Below are positions 26,987 through 35,745 of a stretch of DNA of 64,000 nucleotides, piece after piece. How positions within the stretch are numbered: position 1 is the first letter of the stretch; each line of letters starts with the position of its first letter. The stretch is taken from assembly GCF_900111125.1 (NCBI RefSeq), contig NZ_FOGE01000004.1:1-64000 (forward strand), read 5' to 3'. The notes under the pieces are model-generated. The model searched no databases, had not been told where the DNA came from, and was given only the letters and a program-made list of their open reading frames with translations. The position numbers and the translations under genes are program-made. Origin of the DNA: Sphingobium sp. YR768. Lineage in GTDB: Bacteria; Pseudomonadota; Alphaproteobacteria; Sphingomonadales; Sphingomonadaceae.

Positions 26987-29736
26987 CGGGAGCGACAGGC
27001 GCGGCCGACCGGGAGGCGCCGGCGGCCCGCCTTACGGGCATCGGCCTCTCCTATGGCAAGACGCGGGCGCTCGACAGCATCGACCTCGATGTTCCGGCAG
27101 GCAGGATGGTGGCGCTGATGGGGCCGGACGGGGTCGGCAAGTCCAGCCTCTTCTCGCTGGTCGCGGGCGCGCGGGTCATACAGCAAGGAACGCTGGAGGT
27201 GCTGGGCGGCGACATGGCCGACCGCCGCCACCGCGAGGCCGTCTGCCCGCGCATCGCCTATATGCCGCAGGGGCTTGGCAAGAATCTCTATCCCACGCTC
27301 ACGATCGATGAGAATCTGGAGTTTTTCGGGAGGCTCTTCGGTCAGGATGCGCAGGAGCGCGAAGAGCGCATCGCCGAGCTGACACGGCGAACCGGCCTCG
27401 CGCCTTTTCGCGGCCGCCCCGCCGGCAAGCTCTCGGGCGGCATGAAGCAGAAGCTGGGACTGTGCTGCGCGCTGATCCACGATCCCGATCTGCTTCTGCT
27501 CGACGAACCGACCACGGGGGTCGATCCGCTCTCGCGCGCGCAATTCTGGGAGTTGATCGAGAGCATCCGCGCCGACAGGCCGCAGATGAGCGTGCTCTTT
27601 TCGACGGCCTATATGGACGAGGCCGCGCGCGCCGACTGGCTGATCGCGATGGACGCAGGCCGCATCCTCGCCACCGGAACGGCGCAGGACATCCATGCGC
27701 GCACCGGCTGCGAGGATCTGGAGCAGGCCTTCATTGCCCTGCTGCCGCCCGAGCGCCGACGCGGGCACGCGCCGGTCGTCATCCCGCCGCGCGAAGCAAA
27801 TACCCAGGATATCGCGATCGAGGCGAAGGGCCTCACCATGCGGTTCGGCGATTTCACTGCGGTCGATCATGTCGACTTCCGCATCGAGCGCGGCGAGATC
27901 TTCGGTTTCCTGGGGTCGAACGGCTGCGGCAAATCGACGACAATGAAGATGCTGACCGGGCTGCTGACCGCGAGCGAGGGTCAGGCATGGCTGTTCGGGC
28001 GCGAGGTGCGCGCCGCCGACATGGAGACCCGCAAGCGCGTCGGCTATATGAGCCAGGCCTTCTCCCTCTATGCCGAGCTGACCGTCTTCCAGAATCTGGA
28101 GCTGCACGCGCAGCTCTTCCATGTGCCGCAGGCCGATATACCCGCGCGCATCGAGGAGATGGCAAAGCGTTTCGGGCTCACCGACATCATGGCCGAGCTT
28201 CCAGATGCCTTGCCGCTGGGGCAGCGGCAGCGCCTGAGCCTCGCCGTTGCGATGATCCACAAGCCCGAGATGCTGATCCTCGACGAGCCGACATCGGGCG
28301 TCGATCCGATCGCGCGCGACCAGTTCTGGCAGATGATGGTCGACCTCTCGCGGCAGGACAAGGTGACGATCTTCATCTCCACCCATTTCATGAACGAGGC
28401 CGCGCGCTGCGACCGGATGTCGCTCATGCACGCGGGCAAGGTGCTGATCAGCGATACGCCCGCCGCGATCGCCGCCTCGCGCGGCGACGGATCGCTCGAA
28501 CAGGCCTTCATCGCCTATCTGCGCGAGGCGTCGGGTCAGGATGCGGCGGCAGCGCCGGAAGAGTCGGCTCCTGGTCCGGATGCAGCCAAGGCGCACACCG
28601 AGATCCGGCAGTTTAGCTGGCGCCGGGTCTTGAGCTTTGCCCGGCGCGAGACCCTCGAACTGCGCCGTGACCCGATCCGGGCGACGCTGGCGCTGCTCGG
28701 CAGCGTGATCCTGATGCTCATCATGGGCTATGGCATCAGCACCGATGTCGAGAACCTGACCTTCGCCGTTCTCGATCGGGACGCTACCACCACCAGCGAA
28801 AACTATGTCCTTAACCTGTCGGGATCGCGCTATTTCACGCAGAAGGCCGCGATCACCGACTATGGCGATCTCGACCGCCGCATGCGATCGGGCGACATCA
28901 GCCTCGCGATCGAGATTCCGCCCGGCTTCGCGCGCGACATCGGACGCGGCGTGCCCGTCGAAATCGGTGTGTGGGCGGATGGTTCGATGCCCGATCGCGC
29001 CGAGACGGTGCAAGGTTATCTGCGCGCCATGCACGGCCATTGGCTGAGCGAGTTCGCGCGCGAGCAGACCGGCGTGCGGCCCACCGCCGGCGCGATCGAT
29101 ATCGAGACGCGCTACCGCTACAATCCGGACGTCGCGAGCCTGGTGGCGATCACGCCCGCGGTCATTCCGATCCTCCTGATGATGTTCCCGGCCATGCTCA
29201 CGGCGCTCAGCGTGGTGCGCGAGAAGGAGCTTGGCTCGATCATCAATTTCTATGTGACCCCGGCGCGGCCCGTCGAATTCCTGCTCGGCAAGCAGATGCC
29301 CTATGTGGCGCTTGCCATGGTGAACTTCCTGCTGCTCTTCCTGCTGGCAGCGGTGGTGTTCCGGGTGCCGGTGACAGGCAATATTCTCGTCCTGACGCTT
29401 GCCGCCTTCCTCTATGTGCTGGCCGCGACCGCGCTCGGGCTGCTCTTCTCCACTTTCATGCGCAGTCAGATCGCCGCCCTGTTCGCAACGATGCTCGGCA
29501 CCATCCTGCCGGCGACGCAATTTTCCGGCTTCATTACGCCTGTGTCGTCACTCGAAGGGGTCGGAAAGCTGATCGGCAGTGTCTATCCCGCAGGCCCCTT
29601 CATCACCATCTCGCGCGGCGTCTTCTCCAAGGCGCTGGGCTTTTTCGACCTGATCGGGCCGCTTCTGACGCTGGCGGCCGCCTTTCCGATCCTGCTGGTC
29701 CTGTGCGTGATGCTGACGAAGAAACAGGAGCGCTGA
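26983..29736 (+). CDS. Fused ABC exporter: two ATPase domains plus ABC-2 permease (RbbA-like)
   Basis: A 917-residue protein. The first ATPase domain (about 12-230) has GPDGVGKSS, the signature [10 protein letters not shown] and [13 protein letters not shown]. The second (about 270-510) has [10 protein letters not shown] and [12 protein letters not shown], but its signature is degenerate (PLGQRQRLS in place of LSGGQ). The last ~370 residues form an ABC-2 permease with an N-terminal helix ([18 protein letters not shown]), a large periplasmic loop and five C-terminal helices. It starts with GTG overlapping the adaptor stop. The substrate is unknown. Confidence 0.9.
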   Translation: MTGATGAADREAPAARLTGIGLSYGKTRALDSIDLDVPAGRMVALMGPDGVGKSSLFSLVAGARVIQQGTLEVLGGDMADRRHREAVCPRIAYMPQGLGKNLYPTLTIDENLEFFGRLFGQDAQEREERIAELTRRTGLAPFRGRPAGKLSGGMKQKLGLCCALIHDPDLLLLDEPTTGVDPLSRAQFWELIESIRADRPQMSVLFSTAYMDEAARADWLIAMDAGRILATGTAQDIHARTGCEDLEQAFIALLPPERRRGHAPVVIPPREANTQDIAIEAKGLTMRFGDFTAVDHVDFRIERGEIFGFLGSNGCGKSTTMKMLTGLLTASEGQAWLFGREVRAADMETRKRVGYMSQAFSLYAELTVFQNLELHAQLFHVPQADIPARIEEMAKRFGLTDIMAELPDALPLGQRQRLSLAVAMIHKPEMLILDEPTSGVDPIARDQFWQMMVDLSRQDKVTIFISTHFMNEAARCDRMSLMHAGKVLISDTPAAIAASRGDGSLEQAFIAYLREASGQDAAAAPEESAPGPDAAKAHTEIRQFSWRRVLSFARRETLELRRDPIRATLALLGSVILMLIMGYGISTDVENLTFAVLDRDATTTSENYVLNLSGSRYFTQKAAITDYGDLDRRMRSGDISLAIEIPPGFARDIGRGVPVEIGVWADGSMPDRAETVQGYLRAMHGHWLSEFAREQTGVRPTAGAIDIETRYRYNPDVASLVAITPAVIPILLMMFPAMLTALSVVREKELGSIINFYVTPARPVEFLLGKQMPYVALAMVNFLLLFLLAAVVFRVPVTGNILVLTLAAFLYVLAATALGLLFSTFMRSQIAALFATMLGTILPATQFSGFITPVSSLEGVGKLIGSVYPAGPFITISRGVFSKALGFFDLIGPLLTLAAAFPILLVLCVMLTKKQER

Positions 29737-29739
29737 ACC

Positions 29740-30864
29740 ATGCGCACGCTGACCAACATCTGGCGCCTGGGCATCAAGGAACTGCGCAGCCTGCGCCGCG
29801 ACACGATGATGGTCGGGCTCATCATCTTCGCCTTTTCGATCAACGTCGCCATGTCGAGCGGCAGCCAGCCCGAGACGCTGCACAATGCGCCGATCGCGAT
29901 CATCGACGAGGACCGCTCTCCGCTGTCGAACCGTATCGTCGGCGCGCTCTACCCGCCGCATTTCATGGCCCCGGTCATGACCGATCTGGCCGACGCCGAT
30001 GCCGGCATGGACGCAGGGCTTTACACCTTCGCCCTGACCATCCCGCCCGATTTTCAGTCCGATGTGCTCGCCGGGCGGCGACCGGCGATCCAGCTCAACA
30101 TCGATGCGACGCGCATGGGGCAGGCGTTTACAGGCGGCGGCTATGTCCAGCAGATCATCCAGGGCGAGGTCGCCGAGTTCCTGGCCGGGACGCGCGGCAG
30201 CGGGCCGCAGCCGGTCGAGCTGGCGGTGCGTGCCCGCTTCAATCCCACGCTGACGGCGAGCTGGTCCGAGACGATCATGGAGATCATCAACAATATCACC
30301 ATGCTTTCGATCGTGCTGACCGGCGCCGCGCTGATCCGCGAACGCGAGCACGGCACCGTCGAACATCTGCTGGTGATGCCGGTGACGCCTTTCGAGATCA
30401 TGATGAGCAAGGTCTGGGCCATGGGGCTGGTCGTTCTGCTCGCCTGTTCCTTCTCGCTGGTCGTCATCGTGCGCGGCTTCCTCGCCGTGCCCATTCAGGG
30501 GTCCGTGCCGCTGTTCCTCGCAGGGGCGGGCCTGCATCTGTTCGCCACCACCTCGCTCGGTATCTTCATGGCGACGATCGCGCGCTCGATGCCGCAGTTC
30601 GGCCTGCTGCTGGTCCTGATCCTCCTACCGCTCCAGATGCTGTCGGGCGGGATGACGCCGCGCGAGGCAATGCCGGAGTTCGTGCAGACCATCATGCTGG
30701 TGGCGCCCACCACGCATTTCGTCGAGATGGCGCAGGCCATCCTGTTCCGGGGCGCGGGAATGGACGTGGTCTGGCCGCAGCTCGTGGCGCTCGCGATCCT
30801 GGGCGCTGCCTTTTTCGGTATTGCCCTCGCGCGGTTCCGCCGGACGATCAGCGCGATGGGCTGA
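29740..30864 (+). CDS. ABC-2 type permease (YhhJ-like)
   Basis: A 374-residue inner-membrane protein with one N-terminal helix (DTMMVGLIIFAFSINVAMSSG), a periplasmic domain and five or more C-terminal helices, including LQMLSGGMTPREAMP typical of ABC-2 permeases. It begins three bases after the fused ABC gene and would pair with that protein's permease domain to complete the exporter. It is last in the operon; a 195-bp space precedes the TetR gene. Confidence 0.9.
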   Translation: MRTLTNIWRLGIKELRSLRRDTMMVGLIIFAFSINVAMSSGSQPETLHNAPIAIIDEDRSPLSNRIVGALYPPHFMAPVMTDLADADAGMDAGLYTFALTIPPDFQSDVLAGRRPAIQLNIDATRMGQAFTGGGYVQQIIQGEVAEFLAGTRGSGPQPVELAVRARFNPTLTASWSETIMEIINNITMLSIVLTGAALIREREHGTVEHLLVMPVTPFEIMMSKVWAMGLVVLLACSFSLVVIVRGFLAVPIQGSVPLFLAGAGLHLFATTSLGIFMATIARSMPQFGLLLVLILLPLQMLSGGMTPREAMPEFVQTIMLVAPTTHFVEMAQAILFRGAGMDVVWPQLVALAILGAAFFGIALARFRRTISAMG

Positions 30865-30982
30865 TGGGCCGCAGGCTGGCCAGCCTTGCAGGGATCGCCC
30901 CCAAAGTCTGATGACCGCCGCCAGGGACAAAGCGCAGGATTGGCTTTTTTGCCGTCAAACCGCTAGCAGAAGGTCCAGAACG

Positions 30983-30994
30983 TCTCTTAAGAGA
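30983..30994. promoter_or_regulatory. Palindrome upstream of tetR-type gene
   Basis: TCTCTTAAGAGA is a perfect 12-bp palindrome 65 bp before the regulator start. It does not resemble the 19-bp operators assigned to this regulator, so any role is unclear. Confidence 0.25.
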
Positions 30995-31058
30995 TTAAGG
31001 AAGGTGATTTGACCGGAACTCCAAGCATAGTGCGTGCAAGCCCGAGTGGTGGCCAAGA

Positions 31059-31649
31059 ATGACAGAAACGACTGTAAAACGCCGGAGAGGCGCAGCGCTT
31101 GAAGAGGCGATCCTCGACGCTGCATGGAGCGAGCTGGAGGCGCGTGGGTATAGCGACTTCACCTTCCAGGCCGTGGCGGATCGCGCCGGCACAAGCCGCG
31201 CGGTTCTCTACCGGCGCTGGCCGACAAAGGCGAGCATCGCATCGGCGGCGATTGTCCGCCACATCAGGCTCAATCCCGTCATCGTGCCCGATCTCGGTAA
31301 TTTCCGCGACGAGATGTGCCTGCTTCTGCGCCGCTTCTCCGATCGCGCGCCGCCCAAGCTGCTCGGCCTCATCTTCGAGATGAGCCAGGACATGGCGGCC
31401 GAAGGGACGAGCTTCATGGACGATCGCTTCCAGGACTTTCCGATGAAGGACGTGATGGAGCGCGCGATCGCGCGCGGCGACATCGAGAAGGACCGCCTGA
31501 CCCCGCGCGTCGTCCGGCTGCCTTTCAGCCTCGTCATGCACGAGGTCGTCATTACCGTGAAACAGATTTCGGACGAGGCGATTGCGGAAATCCTCGACCA
31601 GACCTTCCTTCCGCTGGTCACGGGCGAGGGATTGCCGACGCGCAAATAA
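31059..31649 (+). CDS. TetR-family repressor of the efflux island
   Basis: A 196-residue regulator with the N-terminal TetR helix-turn-helix (AILDAAWSELEARGYSDFTFQAVADRAGTSRAVLYRRWPTKASI) and an all-helical ligand domain of the TetR_C_16-like type. It lies between an ABC efflux operon and a set of envelope genes. A 19-bp inverted repeat precedes each of those two units, and the pair is close enough in sequence to be one operator family. The inducing ligand is unknown; export substrates of the neighbouring pumps are the obvious candidates. Confidence 0.88.
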   Translation: MTETTVKRRRGAALEEAILDAAWSELEARGYSDFTFQAVADRAGTSRAVLYRRWPTKASIASAAIVRHIRLNPVIVPDLGNFRDEMCLLLRRFSDRAPPKLLGLIFEMSQDMAAEGTSFMDDRFQDFPMKDVMERAIARGDIEKDRLTPRVVRLPFSLVMHEVVITVKQISDEAIAEILDQTFLPLVTGEGLPTRK

Positions 31650-31723
31650 GGCGGATTTTCAGTCGTTTCCCTGAACATCCCAGAAGGGCCGGGAGAAAAT
31701 TATAAGAGACAGTGCGATCCCTA

Positions 31724-31764
31724 TTGACAGTGGACCCTCATATTTAGGATACGATGCGTATCTT
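31724..31764 (+). promoter_or_regulatory. Promoter with overlapping TetR-type operator
   Basis: A consensus -35 box TTGACA lies at 31724-31729. With 17-bp spacing the -10 region (about 31747-31752, GGATAC) falls inside the inverted repeat AGGATACGATGCGTATCTT at 31746-31764. A bound repressor would block the promoter. A GGAGG ribosome-binding site follows at about 31770. Confidence 0.6.
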
Positions 31765-31780
31765 GTAGTGGAGGTCAAAC

Positions 31781-32620
31781 GTGTCGGTGGGTTTTGCTCG
31801 TCACAGCCGCTTCGGCGCGATGACACTCAAATATGGCGGACTGGTTGCTATCCTTGCCGCGACATCGGCATGCCAGAGCAGCCCGGCTGCGCAGTCCGGT
31901 TTCCTGTCGAGCTACGCGGGCTTGCCTGCGGCGGAAGCGAAGAGGAATGCGTCGGCCCATCACCGTGACGACGCGGCGTCTGACGCGGTGCAGATGGTCT
32001 TCATCCAGCCCGCCGTCATCGCCCCCGATATCGAGACCGAATTGTCGGCCGAGGAAAAGGCGATGGTGCTGCGCGAGGTCGATCGGCAGATCTGCTTCGA
32101 GGTCAGCGAACGCTTCGTGATCGCGGCCGAACCGGCACCTGGCGCCGGGACGATCCGCACCGCGATTGTCCGCCTGCAATCGAACAGCCGGGTTGGATCG
32201 GTTGCCGCCGCTGCTGTGGATTTCGTCAATCCGGTCCCGCTGGTCAATTTCCGTGTTCCCTCCTCGACCGGCGGCCTTGCCGTCGAATCCGAGCTTCTGG
32301 CGCCGGATGGCCGTCAGGTGGCGGCCGTGCTGTGGACGAAAAATGCCGGCATCGTCGGGCGGACCAAGCCATCGCTGTCGCGCGCCGGTGATGCCCTCCA
32401 GCTCGCCGAGCCGCTCGGCGACAGGGTGGCGGACGCCTTCGCCAGCGAGGACCGCCCGAAGCTCAAGATCGCCGACCCCGACCCCTGCGCGCGCTTCGGG
32501 TCGCGCCGCAACATCACCCGCGGGGTCGCCAACGGCGTCGTGGGCGGCGTGACCGGGCTTTATATGCCGCAGGTCGCGGGCACCAGCGTCTCGCAGGACG
32601 AGCCTGACGACGAAAAGTGA
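31781..32620 (+). CDS. DUF3313-like lipoprotein
   Basis: A 279-residue predicted lipoprotein with a signal helix and lipobox ending at Cys31 (LAATSAC). The mature start SGFLSSYAGLP and the following AVQMVFIQPAVIAPDIETELSAEEKAMVLREVDRQIC resemble DUF3313 proteins of unknown function. GGAGG seven bases before the GTG at 31781 supports that start; an ATG at 31820 is the alternative. It is the first gene after the TetR operator-promoter, so it is probably co-regulated with the ABC exporter. Confidence 0.6.
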   Translation: MSVGFARHSRFGAMTLKYGGLVAILAATSACQSSPAAQSGFLSSYAGLPAAEAKRNASAHHRDDAASDAVQMVFIQPAVIAPDIETELSAEEKAMVLREVDRQICFEVSERFVIAAEPAPGAGTIRTAIVRLQSNSRVGSVAAAAVDFVNPVPLVNFRVPSSTGGLAVESELLAPDGRQVAAVLWTKNAGIVGRTKPSLSRAGDALQLAEPLGDRVADAFASEDRPKLKIADPDPCARFGSRRNITRGVANGVVGGVTGLYMPQVAGTSVSQDEPDDEK

Positions 32621-32666
32621 CGCAGCCGTCTGCGGCGCGGTAAATTCAGAAAGGGACTAAATATAC

Positions 32667-33098
32667 ATGCGTACCATCGTCTTCGTTCCGGTCATCGCGG
32701 CCATGCTCTCGCTCGGGGCCTGCGCTTCCGACAGTTATGGCGACCGCGGCGCACGCCCCGGTTATGGCCATGTCGACCGGGACAGAGATGGCTATCGGGA
32801 CCGGGACCGGGATCGGGATCGCAGTCGTTCCGATCGGCGGCGCGACGATGACCGGCGGGGCGCACGCGAGCGCCGCCAGCTCGGCGATCGCGACCGGATC
32901 TATCGCGATCGCGACGGGCGCTATTATTGCCAGCGCCGGGACGGTTCGCGCGGCGCCATCGTCGGTGCCCTGGCTGGCGGCATCCTCGGCAACATCATCG
33001 CGCCCGGCGATTCCAAGACGCTCGGCACGATCCTCGGCGCCGGTGGCGGCGCGCTCGCGGGACGCGCGATCGATCGAAAGAATGTCCGCTGTGAATAG
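32667..33098 (+). CDS. Glycine-zipper lipoprotein with Arg-Asp repeats
   Basis: A 143-residue envelope protein. The signal peptide ends in a lipobox (LSLGAC, Cys about 19). A charged middle part made of repeated RD dipeptides (residues about 37-60) is followed by a glycine-zipper 2TM-like segment (GAIVGALAGGILGNIIAPGDSKTLGTILGAGGGALAGRAID). Small outer-membrane proteins of this type are often induced by envelope stress. It lies 46 bp after the DUF3313 gene on the same strand. Function unknown. Confidence 0.7.
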   Translation: MRTIVFVPVIAAMLSLGACASDSYGDRGARPGYGHVDRDRDGYRDRDRDRDRSRSDRRRDDDRRGARERRQLGDRDRIYRDRDGRYYCQRRDGSRGAIVGALAGGILGNIIAPGDSKTLGTILGAGGGALAGRAIDRKNVRCE

Positions 33099-33293
33099 CG
33101 CCATGCCGCTCGGCATTGGTGACGACCATGCCCTTCCCTTCATCTCGCTGCGAGCGCCTCGGGTCGCAAACAACCTCGAAAGTGGACTCGCAGTTCATCG
33201 GCACCGGGAAGCGACAGACGGCAATGCCGGGCTGCCCCCACACCCTTGCCCGGCGAGAGCCGTCGCCATGTCCGCCAGCCCGTGCCGATGACT

Positions 33294-33329
33294 GTGTGAG
33301 GGCGTGCTTCGGCACGTCCTCACACTTTT
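33294..33329 (+). terminator. Strong intrinsic terminator with UUCG loop
   Basis: GTGTGAGG (33294-33301) pairs with CCTCACAC (33318-33325), and CGTGC with GCACG, around a TTCG tetraloop with one G-U pair; TTTT follows. It lies 196 bp after the glycine-zipper gene and only 40 bp before the MipA gene, so it either ends the upstream transcript or acts in the MipA leader. Confidence 0.75.
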
Positions 33330-33368
33330 GATGTCCAGCCACCCCCTGCGTTCCAACGAACACCAGAT

Positions 33369-34193
33369 ATGAAAGCGAGTTCTACCATGATGCTGATTTC
33401 CAAGGGTCACTTCCGACGGTCCACCGCCTTGCTGATTGTCGCCGCGAGCGCGGCGGCGGCCGGCACCGCCCAGGCCCAGACGCCCGCGCAGACGCAGGCC
33501 CAGGCGCAATCGCAGAACCAGGATCATATCGTCCTTGGCGTCGGTGTCGCCGCCACGCCTGCCTATCAGGGGTCCGATGAAACGCGTATCATCCCCATTC
33601 CCGCCATCGACATTCGCGAAGGCTGGCTCTTCGCCAATCTGCGCAACGGCGTCGGCGTCATCCCGATCAGCACGGAGCATTTCGAGATCGGCGCCAGCGC
33701 CGTCTTCGTGCAGGGCTATCGCGGCAAGGATGTACCCGATGGCATCGACAGGCTGAGTGATGGGGTGGGCGCCCGTCTCTTCACCAACATCCGTGCCGGC
33801 GGCTTCGTCGCGACGCTCGGCGCGGTCAAGATCGTCTCGGGCGGAACCAAGGGCACGGTGGCGGACGCCAGCATCTCCTATCCGATCAATATCTCGTCGC
33901 GCTTCACGCTCACCCCCACGGTTGGCACGACCTGGGCCGACCGCAAATATAATGATCGCTATTTCGGCGTTACGCCGACTGAATCGCTCGCGTCGGGCTT
34001 GCCGGAGTTCGGCATGGGCGGCGGGTTCAAGGATGTGTCGGGCATGCTGACCGCCTCCTACCGGCTGACCGACCGGATCACACTGAGCGCCACGGGCGGC
34101 GTCACCTCGATGATCGGCGACGCTGCCGATAGCCCGCTCGTCGAGAAGAAAACCCAGCCCTCGGGCATCTTCACGCTGACCTATCGCCTGTAA
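33369..34193 (+). CDS. MipA/OmpV-family outer-membrane protein
   Basis: About 274 residues with a signal peptide (STALLIVAASAAAAGTAQAQ) and a Gln/Thr/Ala-rich linker, then an outer-membrane beta-barrel of the MipA/OmpV family: HIVLGVGVAATPAYQGSDETRIIPIPAIDIREGWLF near the start and a terminal strand ending in an aromatic-rich FTLTYRL. MipA was described as a scaffold for murein-synthesising enzymes, but members also occur beside efflux and two-component genes. An in-frame ATG at 33387 with a GAAAGCGAG stretch upstream is an alternative start. Confidence 0.85.
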   Translation: MKASSTMMLISKGHFRRSTALLIVAASAAAAGTAQAQTPAQTQAQAQSQNQDHIVLGVGVAATPAYQGSDETRIIPIPAIDIREGWLFANLRNGVGVIPISTEHFEIGASAVFVQGYRGKDVPDGIDRLSDGVGARLFTNIRAGGFVATLGAVKIVSGGTKGTVADASISYPINISSRFTLTPTVGTTWADRKYNDRYFGVTPTESLASGLPEFGMGGGFKDVSGMLTASYRLTDRITLSATGGVTSMIGDAADSPLVEKKTQPSGIFTLTYRL

Positions 34194-34251
34194 TGCGCGG
34201 GTCGCGGGGAATGACCGCCTTACGGCGCGCATCGGCCTGAGACGGGTGAAG

Positions 34252-35745
34252 ATGAAACGCTCCGGTTCGCGGCCGCGAACGGCCTTGTCGCGCGCGCTTG
34301 CCTGGCAGGCGCCCGCGCTTGGCGCGGTATTCTGGCTCGGCGGCTGCGCAAACGCGCCGCCGATCCGACCGGCAGCGGCAGACCTGCCGGCGGCCTATGA
34401 TGCCGCCGGCCCCGCCCTCCCGGCGGCCGCGCTCGATCGCTGGTGGCTGCTCTATGACGATCCGCAATTGCTGGCTCTCGTCGATCAGGCGCTGACACGC
34501 GGTTTCTCGGTGCGCGAGGCGTTCGCGCGGCTGACCGAGGCCCGCGCCACGCGCGCATCGGCGCTGTCGCGCTATGGCCTTCAGGGCAATGTCCAGGCGA
34601 CCGGCGAGATCCGCCGGACCGATTATGTATCGGCGCCCGATCTTGCCATCCCGGGGCTTCCGGGGGGCGGCTCGCTCACCAACCTCTTCGCCCCCAATAC
34701 GACGAAGACCGGCAATGTCTCGCTCCCGCTGAGCTGGGAGCTGGACCTGTTCGGGCGGCGCGGCGCGGCGCGCGATGTGGCCGAGGCCGACCTTGCCGCT
34801 GCCCGCTTCAACTATGAAGGTGTCCGCGCGATGCTCGCGGCCGATGTCGCGCGCGGCCTGTTCGAGGCGCGCGGGCTCGCCGCCCAGCTTGAGGATGCGT
34901 GCGCCAGCGAACGCATACAGGGGCAGCTCGCCGACATTGTGCGCGTGCGTGTGGACCGCGGCCTTGCCGCGACCTCCGATCTCGACCGGGTGGAAAGCGA
35001 TCTTGCGCAGGCGCGGGCGCAGGCGGCGGACCTTGCCGGTGCGCTCGATGCGAGCCGGCGTGCCCTGCTGGTGCTGATCGGGACCGGGACGGCGCCGCTG
35101 CAAAGCCTCGCCATTACGCAGGCTGAGGTTCGCGTGCCCGATGTCCCCGGCACGCTTCCCGGCACGCTGCTGATCCGCAGGCCCGATATACGCGAGGCCG
35201 ATGCCCGCCTTGCCGCGCAGACCGGCAATGTCCGGCTTGCCGAACTCGCCTTTTATCCGACCATCACGCCCCAGGCGACGCTCGGCTATAATGCGCAGAC
35301 CGGCGGCATCGCCTCGACCACGGTCTTCGGCGCGATCGGCGGCAATATCCTGCTGCCGATCTTCGATCGCGGGCGCCTCAAGGCGGAACTTGGCGGCGCC
35401 AGCGCGCGGGCGGAGCAGGCGGTGCTGGCCTATGAACGCACCGTCCACACCGCCTATTCCGAAGTCGATCAGGCGCTGACGCGGCTTGCCGCCGATCGCG
35501 AGCGGGTAGCAGCCCTTGAGGCGGGGCTGGTGCGCGCGCAGCGCGCCTATGACGCAGGGCTCGAACGATACCGGCGCGGGCTGAACGACCTCTCCGAGAC
35601 GCTGGATGCGGAGCGGAGTTTCCGCGCCGCGCGAACCGCCCTCACCAATGCGCGGGTCGATGCGCTGCAACGCTCGGTCCAGACCTTCCAGGCACTCGGC
35701 GGCGGTTGGACCGCGCCCGAGGCGCCCCAGCGATCCAGGGAATGA
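34252..35745 (+). CDS. Outer-membrane efflux lipoprotein, NodT family (RND partner)
   Basis: About 497 residues with a lipobox (FWLGGC), the WWLLYDDPQLLALVDQAL start of the first OEP repeat, LPLSWELDLFGRRGAARDVAEADLAAARF and LLIRRPDIREADARLAAQTGNVRLAELAFYPTITPQATLGY in the second. It is a second outer-membrane factor, distinct in sequence from the one at 24444. ATG at 34252 follows GAGACGGG; a GTG at 34246 is also possible. It overlaps the adaptor gene by ATGA and so belongs to the RND system. Confidence 0.92.
   Translation: MKRSGSRPRTALSRALAWQAPALGAVFWLGGCANAPPIRPAAADLPAAYDAAGPALPAAALDRWWLLYDDPQLLALVDQALTRGFSVREAFARLTEARATRASALSRYGLQGNVQATGEIRRTDYVSAPDLAIPGLPGGGSLTNLFAPNTTKTGNVSLPLSWELDLFGRRGAARDVAEADLAAARFNYEGVRAMLAADVARGLFEARGLAAQLEDACASERIQGQLADIVRVRVDRGLAATSDLDRVESDLAQARAQAADLAGALDASRRALLVLIGTGTAPLQSLAITQAEVRVPDVPGTLPGTLLIRRPDIREADARLAAQTGNVRLAELAFYPTITPQATLGYNAQTGGIASTTVFGAIGGNILLPIFDRGRLKAELGGASARAEQAVLAYERTVHTAYSEVDQALTRLAADRERVAALEAGLVRAQRAYDAGLERYRRGLNDLSETLDAERSFRAARTALTNARVDALQRSVQTFQALGGGWTAPEAPQRSRE

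Noticed and set aside
26923-29520. 865-codon open frame on the minus strand opposite the fused ABC gene
   Set aside because: The plus-strand protein has clear ABC motifs throughout. The antisense frame is rich in His, Arg, Asp and Ala and shows no domain.
33098-33290. Small gene between the glycine-zipper and MipA genes
   Set aside because: The open frame there (61 codons) lacks a ribosome-binding site and family-like sequence; it runs into the terminator.
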